Shown in pieces: positions 11,413 through 21,772 of a stretch of 64,000 bases of DNA. How positions within the stretch are numbered: position 1 is the stretch's first letter; every line of letters starts with the position of its first letter. The stretch spans positions 256,998 to 320,997 of the forward strand of contig UYJD01000005.1 in the NCBI GenBank assembly GCA_900618795.1, given 5' to 3'. The DNA comes from Cyanodermella asteris (lineage: Eukaryota > Ascomycota > Lecanoromycetes > Ostropales > Stictidaceae). Made by a program: the position numbers and the translations under genes. Below the pieces are notes generated by a model. It was given only the letters and a program-made list of their open reading frames with translations. It was not told the DNA's origin and did not search any database.

Positions 11413-12785
11413 GTTTGTCGAGGTTTGGACAAAGAGAAGGGGGGTTTTTGGGGGATGGCTTGTGGTGATGGTTGAACTTGAAGTTGTACAAATCTCTTTT
11501 GCTTCCTGTCAAAGGAAGATTGTGGAAATGAATGTGAAAGTGGAGGATTGAAAGGAAAGTTGAGCTGCTGAAGAAACCTACAATCCAGGGCGACCGACCT
11601 ACCTTTATAGATCTTCAGCATACAATGCTCTGAAGCGTCGACTCGTATTCTCCACGATTTTCTTGTCTTTGTATTTGAGGCTGGAAAAGAAATCGTCTTA
11701 GAGGCTGTGAGGGGAATGATCCTTACAACGAGGACGGAGTCAAGAACACCAAGACTGAAATGCAATCAACGGACCCTTTAAACAGACGATGATTGTGATA
11801 TCGGAGCTTTAGAGGCAAGCGCCTGGTACCACGCCAAGCCGCAAGGTACGACACTGTCAAGCTGGACGGTACTAATGAGCGTAGAACTCACCTCATCCGG
11901 CATCAGAATCCTAATATCAGAGGTCCGAACCTCAAAACTGGAAGTACAGTCACAGGGAGGCGCTCGCGATGAAACAGCATGGGCGGAGGCTTAGAAGTCA
12001 AAAGAGCTTGAAGGTTTCGAACTTGTTCCTGGAACCGGCTGCCTTGGTCAATATCGTCGATGACCCGTGAATGGCTCGCAGAGGTTTCGACGACGCCCAG
12101 GAGTAAAAGCACACTGGTTTTCACAAGTTTTCAAGGTCGCTCACTGACCTACCAGCACTCGCGAGCGATATTGACAGATGGGTAGAGCATCAATTAGTCC
12201 GCCAGGACTGTTGTCAAGGGTCAACTTCCATTGCCATGCAGTCATGTGCTTACCCTTATCTGCGAAGGCAATCACGTCCCAATCATGGACCACACGGAAT
12301 TTCGAAAGGATGCCACGATCTCACATACATTTAAGCGCCCTGTTTCTGTCCTGGTCGCATCACTTCGGATCGCCTGGATGCTTAATGATCATAGCGACGA
12401 GTTTTCTATGGTCGCAGAGATGCATGCAGAGACACGGATGTGGTGTAAAGAGAATCAAGGACGGACCATCATTTGAGCATCAATTTGGCCTTCCGCCATT
12501 AAATTTTCTCAAACAAAGCTTTCCAGTACGCTCCATGGAACGCCGGCCGATTGTTGCGGGGTATCATGCACGTCAAATCCCGTCCGCGGCCTCGCCCATG
12601 TCCAGCTCCAGAATCATAACATTTCATGCAACCATAATGCCGAGCTAGCTGTAGACCCACCCTTAAGATTCAATTAGAAGTCGGCAACAGAGAATAGCAG
12701 CCATCCGAATTTTCTCAACCATGATCAAAATAACCTGACCTTTTTTCGCAGGGTGTCGAACCGGGCCACACGGGTGGTTATCGTT
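11413..12785. other. Intergenic, nothing recognised
   Basis: About 1.4 kb. Several frames of 70-156 residues overlap on both strands but none has a domain, and none is supported by splice-site logic. Confidence 0.5.
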
Positions 12786-14072
12786 CTAAACCTTGGTCTC
12801 TGTGAACGTCCAGAGGTTGTTGATGAGGTCATCAGGCAAAGTGTAGAGATCTACGTGGAACTCTCCGGCTGTTGGATTGATGTTAGCCCTGATACCCTCA
12901 GGAAAACCGTAAAGTGCGCCATTAGCATCGCTCTCCTCCAAGCTACCCTTTGCATCGATGCGTGGAGGCTTGCTGGCGCTCTTGCGCGTTAAAGGAGAGT
13001 ATGGATCAACAAGATCTCGAGAAGCTCGAGTGCGATAGGGGGTTGTGAATGGACTATGCCAAGCCTAACTTGCAGAAGAAAATGGAGGAGTTTGTGTACC
13101 TTCAATATCGTTCTTGGTGTATGAGTCGTTTGACTTGCCATCGTGAATCATCTGAACCACCTGCAGGAGGTCCTCTTCGCCAAGTCGCTGAAGGTTCTCT
13201 GCAAGCTCTTCCATGTTGACCTAGTCGTTTGTCAATCGGTGTTCAACAAGCCTGGTTGTAAGATACTAACACCCTTGTTGCCTCTCTTCTTCTTCTTGGA
13301 GGGGTCGTCCTTCTTGCCGCGAGCATTGTCATCGCCAGGGACGGGGCCGGAATCGCGGAGCAGGTCGATCAATGGGGGCTTTGGGTTCTTGAAGGTCTAT
13401 GACAAGGGATCAGCGCTGTTTCCGCTGGCCGTAAGCAATCTTAGTAGACTCACGATGACCTCCTTGTGTTCGTATCTCGCTTGCTGGAAATTGAGATCGT
13501 GAAGGATGTGGTGTTCGCCGCCCTTCTCCTTCGCGTACAGGGTAATCTGCATGTCGAATTCACCCCATCCTTCCTCGGCGACCTTGAATGGCGGCTCAGT
13601 GAGTGCTGCGAGGAAGAGATCAGCCACACGTTTCGTCAATGGTTACCAGCCGCAGACTAGGCAACGGCAGAATTCGAGAGCAAGAAGCCCTCTTGTTGTT
13701 ATTGGTTCAGATTCTGTTCTCACATTGCTTCTGTCGGGCCCCGAAAGACTCGTGCAAGTTGTATTGCACCTTGCTGAAGATATCGGCTGGTATTTCTTCG
13801 CCTTTCTCATTGAGCAGCACCAGCTCAATCGTCCAGCCTCTTAACGGGAACCCCTCAACGCCTGAGTCGCGACCTTCTCTGCAGGATGGTAAGCATCATG
13901 TTCCTCCTCACGTCACTGTGGCACGAGGGCAGCTGAGCGGCGAACGTACAAGACCCATTGGTTCGTGATAATCTTCACGCTTCGTTTGATGGTCTGGTTG
14001 CGCATTAGCTTGGGGTCCAGCGGGGGACAATTGTGCGCCTGCAGCTTGAAGCGCATGCCTTACGTTAGACAT
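12786..14072 (-). CDS. TAF14: YEATS-domain transcription factor subunit TAF14
   Basis: Shared subunit of TFIID, TFIIF and chromatin complexes that reads acylated histone H3 through its YEATS domain in the nucleus. Seven exons: 14064-14072, 13950-13993, 13724-13878, 13454-13605, 13271-13396, 13100-13220 and 12786-12868. All junctions have GT-AG ends and keep phase, giving 229 residues, close to the yeast protein. The YEATS domain spans residues 1-135, with RGWTIELVLLNEKGEE, NLHESFG, EPPFKVAEEGWGEFDMQITL and ILHDLNFQQ. A basic linker (KKKKRGNK) leads to the C-terminal ET domain (MEELAENLQRL, LLQVVQMIHDGKSNDSYTKN, EFHVDLYTLPDDLINNLW). The last intron (12869-13099, 231 nt) is a multiple of three and interrupts the ET domain; see findings. 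The first exon encodes only three residues. Confidence 0.88.
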
Positions 14073-15002
14073 GGTGATTGTCAGTCAAGGTCGATAAACG
14101 ATTGATTGAAGCTGGGCGCGAAGGGCCCTGTAAAGGTCGGCTAGGGCTCGGTCTGATTGTTCTGCAGCTTGTTGATCGCAGCTTCGGACGATGACACGAC
14201 GGACTCAGGGTTGAACCTCAGAAGCGGCCTTTAGAGGTGGGCCAACGAGGCGTCTCAGTAGTCACTCTGCAAGGGTCGAGCAGGCGCTGAGTGCTCACTG
14301 ACAAGGCGAAGCATTCAAATGGATGCGTCGATCCGCGCCGACGTCGATTTTGGTGGGGAAACGTGACCCGCGGTCGGCCCAGCAGCGGCGCGAAGCGAAC
14401 AATTGAGGTCGGGGGAGAGCTTAGGGAGCCTCCCACCTAAAGGCCCATAGTCAGATGGCAAGACAAGCTTTGCGCACCCCGGGGCGCCGGTTCCCGCCCA
14501 GGAACAGCCGCAGATTATGCGGACCCTGCCATTGCTGGCCGAAGCTATTCCGACGTGCTTTTGCTCCTACATCGGAATATGCCTTTCACCTCTTCAATTA
14601 TTGTTATATTTTCCTACCCTTGTCTTCACCAATATCGGCACCTGCCCCTGCACAAGCTCGCCACGAAACTGCTATCGGCAAGAACTGCAGCCTCGACATT
14701 TCTCTCTTCTGCGCATCGCTGACCAAGCTACGTCAGCAATTGAAATTCACAGACGGAAACCGTTTGAGTACTACCAGTGGTCCTCTGAAGACGCCCCACG
14801 GCTTTTGTCTGCTTTTCACAATCTTTGTCGCTTCATGGCCATGTTGCTTCCGTGTTCGCGATAACCTTGTTGGAAGTCGCAGCCTTATTCCTGACCTCTG
14901 CAAGCTTGCGCAGTCGCGGCCTGGTGTTGCGGATCGGGAACCATCAGCTGCGAATGAGCTGAGCTTGGGCGACTATTTCCCTCCATTCTTATCATTATCA
15001 TA
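14073..15002. other. Intergenic between TAF14 and OAC1
   Basis: 930 bp between two divergent genes. A 182-residue frame exists here on the plus strand but has no domain and probably overlaps the OAC1 leader. Confidence 0.5.
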
Positions 15003-15978
15003 ATGTCGACGACCATCGGGTAGGTCGGTCAGCTCCTAGCCGTCCTGACTCTGTGCTGACACTCCTCAAAGCTCCTTCATTGCTGGCGGCATAGCTGCCT
15101 GCGGCGCCGTCACCGTCACACATCCCTTCGAAACGATCAAGATCCGCCTGCAGCTCCAGGGTGAACTTCAGTCAAAAGCAGACGCCCCAAGATTATACAA
15201 AGGTGTTTTCCATGGTGTCAAGGTCGTGCTCCAGAACGAAGGTCCCCGAGGTCTATTCCGAGGTCTTGGAGCTGCGTATATATACCAGATGATGCTGAAC
15301 GGCTGCCGGTTGGGCTTCTACGAGCCTACACGTGCATTCACAACACAGCTCCTCTTCGGCGATCCCACCAAACAAGCATTGAGCGCGAATATATTTTCCG
15401 GCGCAACGAGCGGCATGCTGGGTGCGGCGATCGGAAGCCCTCTCTTCCTCATCAAGACGCGATTACAAAGCTTTAGCCCCTTCCTGCCGACAGGAACACA
15501 GCACGGGTACAAAAACGCGATTGATGGAGCAAGCAAGATCCTGAAGAGCGAGGGGCCCCTAGGATTATACCGAGGCGTTGGCGCCGCAATGGTAAGAACA
15601 GGCTTTGGGTCAAGTGTTCAGCTTCCCACGTACTTCTTTGCCAAGCGCCGACTGGTTAAGCACGTTGGTATGGAAGAGGGGCCGGCCTTGCATCTGGCAT
15701 CCTCTGCTTGCAGCGGGTTTGTAGTGTGCGTCTTCATGCATCCTCCAGACACTGTTATGAGCAGAATGTACAACCAGGACGGCCGACTTTACAGCAGCGC
15801 GTTCGACTGCTTGTTCCGGACGATAAAGAGCGAGGGGGTCTTTGCAATCTACAAAGGCTTTACTGCACACCTGGCTCGGATACTGCCGCACACCATCTTG
15901 ACACTCAGTCTGGCGGAACAGACCAACAAGATGGTCAGGAAGGTGGAGCCATTCTTCTTCAAGGACCCCACGAATTGA
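15003..15978 (+). CDS. OAC1: Mitochondrial oxaloacetate/sulfate carrier
   Basis: Inner-membrane transporter of the mitochondrial carrier family. Yeast Oac1 moves oxaloacetate, sulfate, thiosulfate and related anions. Two exons (15003-15019 and 15072-15978) are separated by a 52-nt intron with a GTAGGT donor, a GTGCTGAC branch and a CAAAG acceptor, giving 307 residues. The three repeats each carry the carrier signature: HPFETIKIRLQLQ near 25, SPLFLIKTRLQSF near 135 and HPPDTVMSRMYNQ near 240. Strong matches to the Oac1 subfamily include GSFIAGGIAACGAVTVT, AAYIYQMMLNGCRLGFYEP and RTGFGSSVQLPTYF. The N-terminus is shorter than in yeast. The start codon lies directly before the first transmembrane helix, which is usual for carriers without a presequence. 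Confidence 0.93.
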
Positions 15979-16894
15979 GAATCGCCATCGATTCTGGGCT
16001 GGCGTGTCTGTATTTAGAGTACGAAGGATTGTTGACTTGGACATCAGACTCAGCGCATGGGATTGGAGAAATATAGAAGCTGCATTTTGGATAGCAGCGA
16101 CAGCTCAAGTCCTAACGCTTGGTATAGACGAATTGGACTTTTGTTTCTTGTTTCCTGGATGATCAGCGGTCACTACAAGTTTACAATAAGTCCCAATCAT
16201 TCAAAGACATACACCTTTGAATTTTCCAGCTACAAAAATCACTACGCTGCAACCGCAGCACTTGCCCTGCTGGATCCGAATCGTGGTAGGTAACGAATCA
16301 AGATATGTGACCTGTGCTTTGAGATGAGGAACTTAGTCGATAAAATACCTTTCCGAACGCATGAACAACGCTGATGTTATCCCGCACGGTCGCCTGATTT
16401 AAGAAGCCTACTGCTAATCATTTATTGTCCTGCTCCTCTAAGAAAGGCAACCTATACAAACCTAATATGCCAGTCGAAGTGTGATATGCTCCTGGCCGGC
16501 CTTTAGACAAGCTTCTGTTGAAGAAGCCGTAGTGCGCGCTCCGTGGCAATTTATGACGTTGAACTCACGCAGACGGTGCACGTAGTTATGACGCTTCCAT
16601 AGGTAGCTACGCTGCAAGCGCGTTGCTGCGTACTTTGTTGAGCCCACGCAGGGCTTTTCAATGTGAGATTAGCCTGCAGATGTCGTATACCTCAAATGCC
16701 AGATACGGTTTACCGCTTGAAAAGAAGTCCAACATGGCGTCTGTTCAAGGCTTTTATGTACAACAAAGGAAGATGATTGCAGTTCAAGGAATCGAACCTT
16801 GGTGTCTGACATGCTGAAAATATTTTCTGCGCACCTTGGCTAATAATACTCGATTCGGGTATCAAAGAAGATTGAAAGATGATATTCGTGACCG
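15979..16894. other. Intergenic between OAC1 and PEX19
   Basis: About 900 bp between two convergent genes. The only structure I see is the tRNA-like promoter-box pair at 16780-16850, listed separately. Confidence 0.5.
16780..16850 (-). other. tRNA-like A-box/B-box pair, probably not a working tRNA
   Basis: On the minus strand GGTTCGATTCC (16788-16798) is an exact pol III B box inside a perfect T-arm (CAAGG, seven-base loop, CCTTG). TAGCCAAGGTG (16832-16842) fits the A box, and the spacing is normal for a tRNA. The expected 5' acceptor strand does not pair with the 3' side (AACTGCA) and I cannot draw an anticodon arm. It is either a decayed tRNA, the head of a SINE or coincidence. Confidence 0.3.
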
Positions 16895-17930
16895 TCACTG
16901 CTGAGGGCAACCCTGGTCGAGGTCGCCAAATGCCTTTTGTGCGTCCTCCATGTCGCCTACCAGATCTTGAGGGGGACTTCCAGCCGCTTGCATCTGTTTG
17001 TCCCATTAGCCTATCCTTGTAGTCGTAGCGATGCATGTGATAAACTTCGGCACTTCTATGTTGACGTACCTGCTGCATTCGCTCGACGATGTATTCTCGA
17101 TCATCGGGATTGTCATCCGAATAACCAGACCGTTGAAACCGCGCAACTATTTCACCGACCAGTTTTTGCTGGTCCTTGAACCGTGCCATGTCCTCTGCAG
17201 ATGTCTTGTCCTTGTTCTTTTCCATCCATTCGGGGAACTTGTCGTTCAGGTCTTTCATCGGTTCGTACAAAATCTCCTTGTTGGTAAGCTGCTCCATCAT
17301 ACCGAGCAACATCTTCGAGAAATCCTCGTTATTACCATCGCCTTGCATCTGCTTGAGCATCTGCTCGAGGAAATCATCCTGGCCGCTGGTGGATGCCTCG
17401 GCGGTAGCCTTGCTGTCCGAAGTCTGCATTCGTTCCATTGTCTGGCGAATCGTCTCCTCAAAGGTTGCTTTTCCTGCGGCACTTCCGCCTGTTGACGGCG
17501 CTTCGGGCTCATTCCCGTCCTTCAGCTGCTGGTCGACCACCGAGCCGAGCTCTCTCATCATCTCTTCGAAATTCTTCCTCATTTCCGGACTATCATTGAC
17601 GTCACTCATGAGCTTGGCCATCTCATCTTGTAATTGCTTGTCGAAATCATCCTGGCTGGACGCCTGACCCGACGTCTCTGTTGCCGTTACGGTTGAAGCG
17701 GTAGGTGCCGCCGCGTTGAGTGTCGTCTTCGGGGAAAACTCGTCGAGAACCTCTATCTGGGTATCAGCACCTCGCCTCTACCAGATACTCTCCCGTAGTC
17801 ACATACCGTCTAGGTCGTCTAGGTCATCTTCCTCGGGATCCGGGGCATCGTCGGTTGCACTAGGGGCAGCGGCCGCTGGCGTGGGCTCTGCCCGGACCGG
17901 GTCCGGCTCTGGCTTTTTCTCAGCAGACAT
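16895..17930 (-). CDS. PEX19: Peroxisomal membrane protein chaperone PEX19
   Basis: Cytosolic and peroxisome-bound receptor that inserts peroxisomal membrane proteins together with PEX3. Exons 17807-17930, 17070-17752 and 16895-16993, with introns of 54 and 76 nt (GTATGT...ATAG and GTACGT...CTAATG...ACAG), encode 301 residues. The N-terminus is acidic (DPEEDDLDDLDEVLDEFSP), the PEX3-binding region. The cargo-binding helical domain follows (EMRKNFEEMMREL near 85; FSKMLLGMMEQLTNKEILY near 180; YEPMKDLNDKFPEWM). The protein ends in CPQQ, a farnesylation CaaX box as in yeast (CKQQ), and this confirms the last splice. Reading past the second donor would lose it. PEX19 shares a 448-bp upstream region with UBC9. 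Confidence 0.94.
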
Positions 17931-18378
17931 CAAATACGCCGGCGATGTCAAAGGTCATTCGCTTCGCTCCAGGAGAAAGTGCAAGGCAAAAAATATCGAC
18001 CAGCATGCCCTGTCGCTTTCCCCAGATCGGCCAGTGCGGCCCGAGGTTGTTGGCGGCGGAGCGAACTGCGGCGGCGGCGGGGTGGGGCAGCGAATCGATT
18101 CCGCGTCACAGCTGCGAATCGACGCGACTTCTGTCGGACTTGTCGCACGAGCAGCCTCATCTGCCTTGTCAACCTCAAACGTTCATCTGACGGCCGCCTC
18201 ACTTTCATTTCACTAACCTCTCTTTCACTGCGCTTGCAGCCTTCGACCGAAGCATCCGATTCTGACCCCTCCTCTCCAAGCCGCAGCCTCGCCCGCCATT
18301 ATTCAAGAGCGCCATCTTCACCATCTCCACCGCAATCTACACGCCCCTCAAGTCAACACTCCGAGCACGGTCACAAAC
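17931..18378. promoter_or_regulatory. Divergent promoter PEX19 / UBC9
   Basis: 448 bp between the two start codons. The UBC9 side of the leader is rich in C and T (CTCTCC and CTTTCA runs), a common feature upstream of filamentous-fungal start sites. Confidence 0.5.
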
Positions 18379-18904
18379 ATGTCGCTATGCATGAATCGAC
18401 TCACGGAGGAGAGGTCAGTGGGCTGCTTCTTCTGTCTGGTTTATGATCCGACTAACCGTTGGCAGACGACAGTGGCGCAAAGATCATCCTTTTGGCTTCT
18501 ACGCCCGACCAATCCGTAAAGAAGATGGGACAATGGACTTGAATTCTTGGGAGTGTGGGATTCCAGGCAAAGAGAAGACGATATGGGAGGGAGGCTTATT
18601 CAAGCTGTCTTTGGTGTTTCCCGAAGAATACCCAACAAAGCCTCCAAAGTGCAAGTTCACGCCGCCATTGTTCCACCCCAACGTCTATCCGAGTGGGACC
18701 GTGTGTCTCAGCATTTTGAATGAGGACGAAGGTTGGAAGCCTGCCATCACCATGAAAGCCATCCTGCTCGGAATTCAGGATCTGCTCGACGACCCGAATC
18801 CGGAATCACCAGCCCAGGCGGAAGCGTATAATTTGTTCCGGAAGGACAAGATTGCCTATCAGCGAAAGATCAAAGAGGTCGTCAAGGAGAACCCCGCGCC
18901 GTGA
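18379..18904 (+). CDS. UBC9: SUMO-conjugating enzyme E2 UBC9
   Basis: The single SUMO E2, which takes SUMO from the E1 and passes it to target lysines, mainly in the nucleus. Two exons (18379-18413, 18466-18904) are split by a 52-nt intron with GTCAGT donor, ACTAAC branch and GGCAG acceptor. The product is 157 residues, the normal size. The catalytic cysteine is C92 in [15 protein letters not shown]. The HPN motif, the [10 protein letters not shown]-terminal helix and the UBC9-specific substrate-binding loop ([13 protein letters not shown]) are all present. The tail ends in VKENPAP. The eleven-residue first exon before the intron matches the family N-terminus. It is divergent from PEX19. Confidence 0.97.
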
Positions 18905-20428
18905 TTTGCGTGCAAAATCCTCATGCGTGGGAGCAAGCGGTTGAGATATATGGATTGCATTGATGTCTGGCAAATGGTGGGAATTCGGAAATTGGGAACA
19001 AGACATTGCCTCCCGAGTTGGGTTTGGCATTTGTTGATGGATTTGTGCTTTTATCACGATTTACATTTACGGACAGCGTGGCGTTTCGGCTCGCAAAATA
19101 CACTCACAGGCCAAACTGTCAATTCCAATAATGTTCAAGAAAATGGACTCATTCTTGTCAGGTGCAAATACAGAGACTGGCTTTTCCAGTGACCATGTCG
19201 AAGGCATGATCAGTACAAGCAAGTCTCAGTCGATTCACGCAGCAGAGAACGGGCTGCAGGGTCTAGTGGGAGAGGACAATTCGAACATTCGCATCATGAA
19301 CTCTCTTTACGAGGAAGCCCTTTGCGAGATCAGCTCACATAAGAAATGAAGACCCAGCATGCCGATGGCTGGGCATAGATAGCTTCTTCGTTACTGAAAA
19401 TGAGATGCCACACAATATCACTGCTGAGTCGTCGCAAATCTACCCTGTATCTGACTACTCAAAGATGCCTGCGGTGACCTGCTCAGTACTGTGGCAAATC
19501 ATCAATTATTCTTTGCGTGACTTGGCGCTTACGACGCAACTGGAGGACGTAGCGATGGATATACCGATCAGGTTCTGAAAAATACGAGCTTTCAACACTC
19601 ACTTTCCAATCTTGGAATGACGAGTCCATGCGGCACACGCATGTGCTCACCCTATGCATATTTACTCGGCCGCATTCAAATTCAACGTCGCTAATCACCC
19701 GACCGTGGGCAGGGCCTGTCACAAACAATATTTGATTCCTCACCATGCGAGCAGAAGAGCATACAATATGCTTGCAAGAATAAGCATGGCTATTGCTGTA
19801 CATGTGTTATTCTTACAACCTTGGTACGAGTCTATGAGGGTAACGAGCCTTGCAAAACCATTACCCGTGTACTAGAATCAGGACTTGTGCAAGTCTCAAT
19901 GAAGGGAATAGGAGAGCGACCGACGCAACTGCTGTTGGAAGTCTGCTTTGAAGCACTTTGACTGGCTTCAGCCCGGCAAAACGTTGCTCCGATCGAAACT
20001 CGCCTCCGATCGAAACTCGCCTCCGATCAAAACTCGCTTCCGATCAAAACTCGCTTCCGATCAGAACTCGCCTCCGGTCAAAAGTCGCCTCCGACCAGAA
20101 AGCGGCTCTGCGGACTGAATGGCAGATACATCTGAACGGATACTAGCAGACCTTTATGCTCGAGAGGAATTGCTACTGTGACTGAGGTGCCGAAGACGAG
20201 GATGGGCACGCAAGCCGAAAATACAAGTCCTTTTAGCTATTGTACCAGTAGCCCTCACATGGTATTGGTATTATCCATGGAACTTTGTCTATGGGATTGA
20301 AACAGGCCGTCGCCAAAAGACATACCAACAATCATGTAGGAGTGCATTGGCCTTCCTCACGTCCGCGGCGACACTTCCGAGTCATTGCCACCGATCATAC
20401 CGGTTTGTGTGCACCTAGCTGCCATGGT
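18905..20428. other. Intergenic with a 17-bp tandem array
   Basis: About 1.5 kb between convergent genes. No gene is supported. It contains the array at 19989-20107. Confidence 0.5.
19989..20107. repeat. 17-bp tandem array, seven units
   Basis: Seven head-to-tail 17-bp units with consensus CCGATCAAAACTCGCCT. The first two are identical, the next two are identical to each other, and the last three diverge progressively toward the right. Most differences are transitions. A degenerate eighth unit may precede the array. Confidence 0.88.
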
Positions 20429-21201
20429 CTAGTCCTTCCCCGTGGATCCGCCCTTGACCGGTCGCCACATCAGGTTGATGGGACGCAGTTTCAGCTCATG
20501 CTGCAGCTTTTGTCCAACGTTTCCCCTGTCCGGAGGGACGAAGAAATCCAGTTTCATCACTGGCTGGAAGCCATGCTTCTGATAGCAGATTTTGCCGTCT
20601 TCAGATGCCTCGATGAATCCCTCGATTCCAAGGTCGTCGAGCTTATCGGTGACCCAACGCATCATCATGTTTCCAATTCCACGGCATCGATGTTTCGGAT
20701 GGACTATCATGATACTGATGCCTGCAGACGTTCAGCTTCTCTCTGACCCTCCCCATCACGGCGCAGCAGCGCGTTTGGTGCCTCACCTCCATGTTCTCGT
20801 TGCATCCATAGACTCCTTGGCGTCATCGCCTTTGCCATCATGTCTTCCACAAAAGCTCTTTCTGGGCCTTCTGGCCACCACGGCATTTGAACCCTTGGGC
20901 AGCCGTTCGAAAGTGGACTTCCTAGGTGTTGTCGCCATTGCATTTCTCCGACGACTTGACCATGGCGGTCTTTCACGCAAAGCCATTTGCGGCGACCGAT
21001 AGTGTCCTTCTGTGCCTCATTCCAGACTCTCTCCCGGGACGCTGCAAGTGCTCTAGCTCTCACCTCATCGGAATTTCCAGTAGCCGGGGACAGGATCCAG
21101 GAAAATGCTACATAGGGCCAGTGTCGGGCGTCCCACCACATCGCTATGAACGCATCGAGCTCCTCTCGCTTCGTGACCACGCTGAGAGTGTATTCGTCCA
21201 T
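20429..21201 (-). CDS. GNAT-family N-acetyltransferase
   Basis: Acetyl-CoA-dependent acetyltransferase of unknown substrate. Exons 20787-21201 and 20429-20721 join across a 65-nt intron (20722-20786; GTGAGG donor, CTGAAC branch, CTGCAG acceptor) in phase and give 235 residues. The GNAT core lies in the second exon: the beta4 strand IMIVHPKH, the acetyl-CoA-binding loop RCRGIGNMMMRW (R/QxxGxG/A pattern) and the motif B region EGFIEASEDGKICYQKHGF, in which the conserved Tyr is present. The N-terminal half is family-specific (WILSPATGNSDEVRARAL) with no signal peptide, suggesting a cytosolic enzyme. I start at the ATG at 21201. The open frame extends four codons further but without an ATG. Such stand-alone GNATs are abundant in filamentous fungi, so the substrate cannot be named. 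Confidence 0.82.
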
Positions 21202-21772
21202 GATGTGAGGCAAATTCGTTAGAAAATCTGCAAATTATCGACCACGTACTTGTAGGAATGCGCTGACCTGCAATCGCATAATTTTGCGGCTTCAGAGGCG
21301 GTCGACCTGGCGACCGCTCGTCAACACTGTCAAGTGCGCTACAGGCCAAAGGAAAGTGTACAAGCCCTCATGTACCCGCTTGCGAGCGCACATCCATTGG
21401 CCTACACGCGTATTGCCACCCGAGCGGACAGCACAGATGTGAACACTTTTGCTCGCATCCTGAATCGATTTGGAGTTTGAAGACCGAAGAAGGCATAAAT
21501 CGACGGACGCTCTGTCGTTGCCGTCCATGCCAATAGTCGTGGTAGATCTTGGAGCAAAATGGAGGCTGCTCGAGGGTCTGGAGATGTTTGAATGACATCA
21601 AAAACGAACGTGGCATCCCAGATGCACCAGCAGGGAGCACTTCAGCTCTTACAACTGGCGCATGTCGTGACAAACACACAAGCGTCCACACGATTCTGCA
21701 CCCTTGAGTGTATGTATTGACAAAGCGGGTCATCCTCGGTGAGCTCAGGTAACGTACAAGGCATGACACTCG
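21202..21772. other. Intergenic, nothing recognised
   Basis: About 570 bp between two genes on the minus strand. Presumably the promoter of the acetyltransferase and the 3' end of the JmjC-like gene. Confidence 0.5.

Noticed and set aside
12178-12648. 156-residue plus-strand frame downstream of TAF14
   Set aside because: A second frame overlaps it for most of its length, there is no recognisable domain, and composition is not convincing.
14455-15003. 182-residue plus-strand frame before OAC1
   Set aside because: No domain, biased composition, overlapping frames, and it ends exactly at the OAC1 start region, so it is most likely leader sequence.
16710-16894. C-terminal extension of PEX19 obtained by reading through its second intron
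   Set aside because: The spliced form restores the family C-terminus with a CPQQ farnesylation box. The read-through form does not resemble any PEX19.
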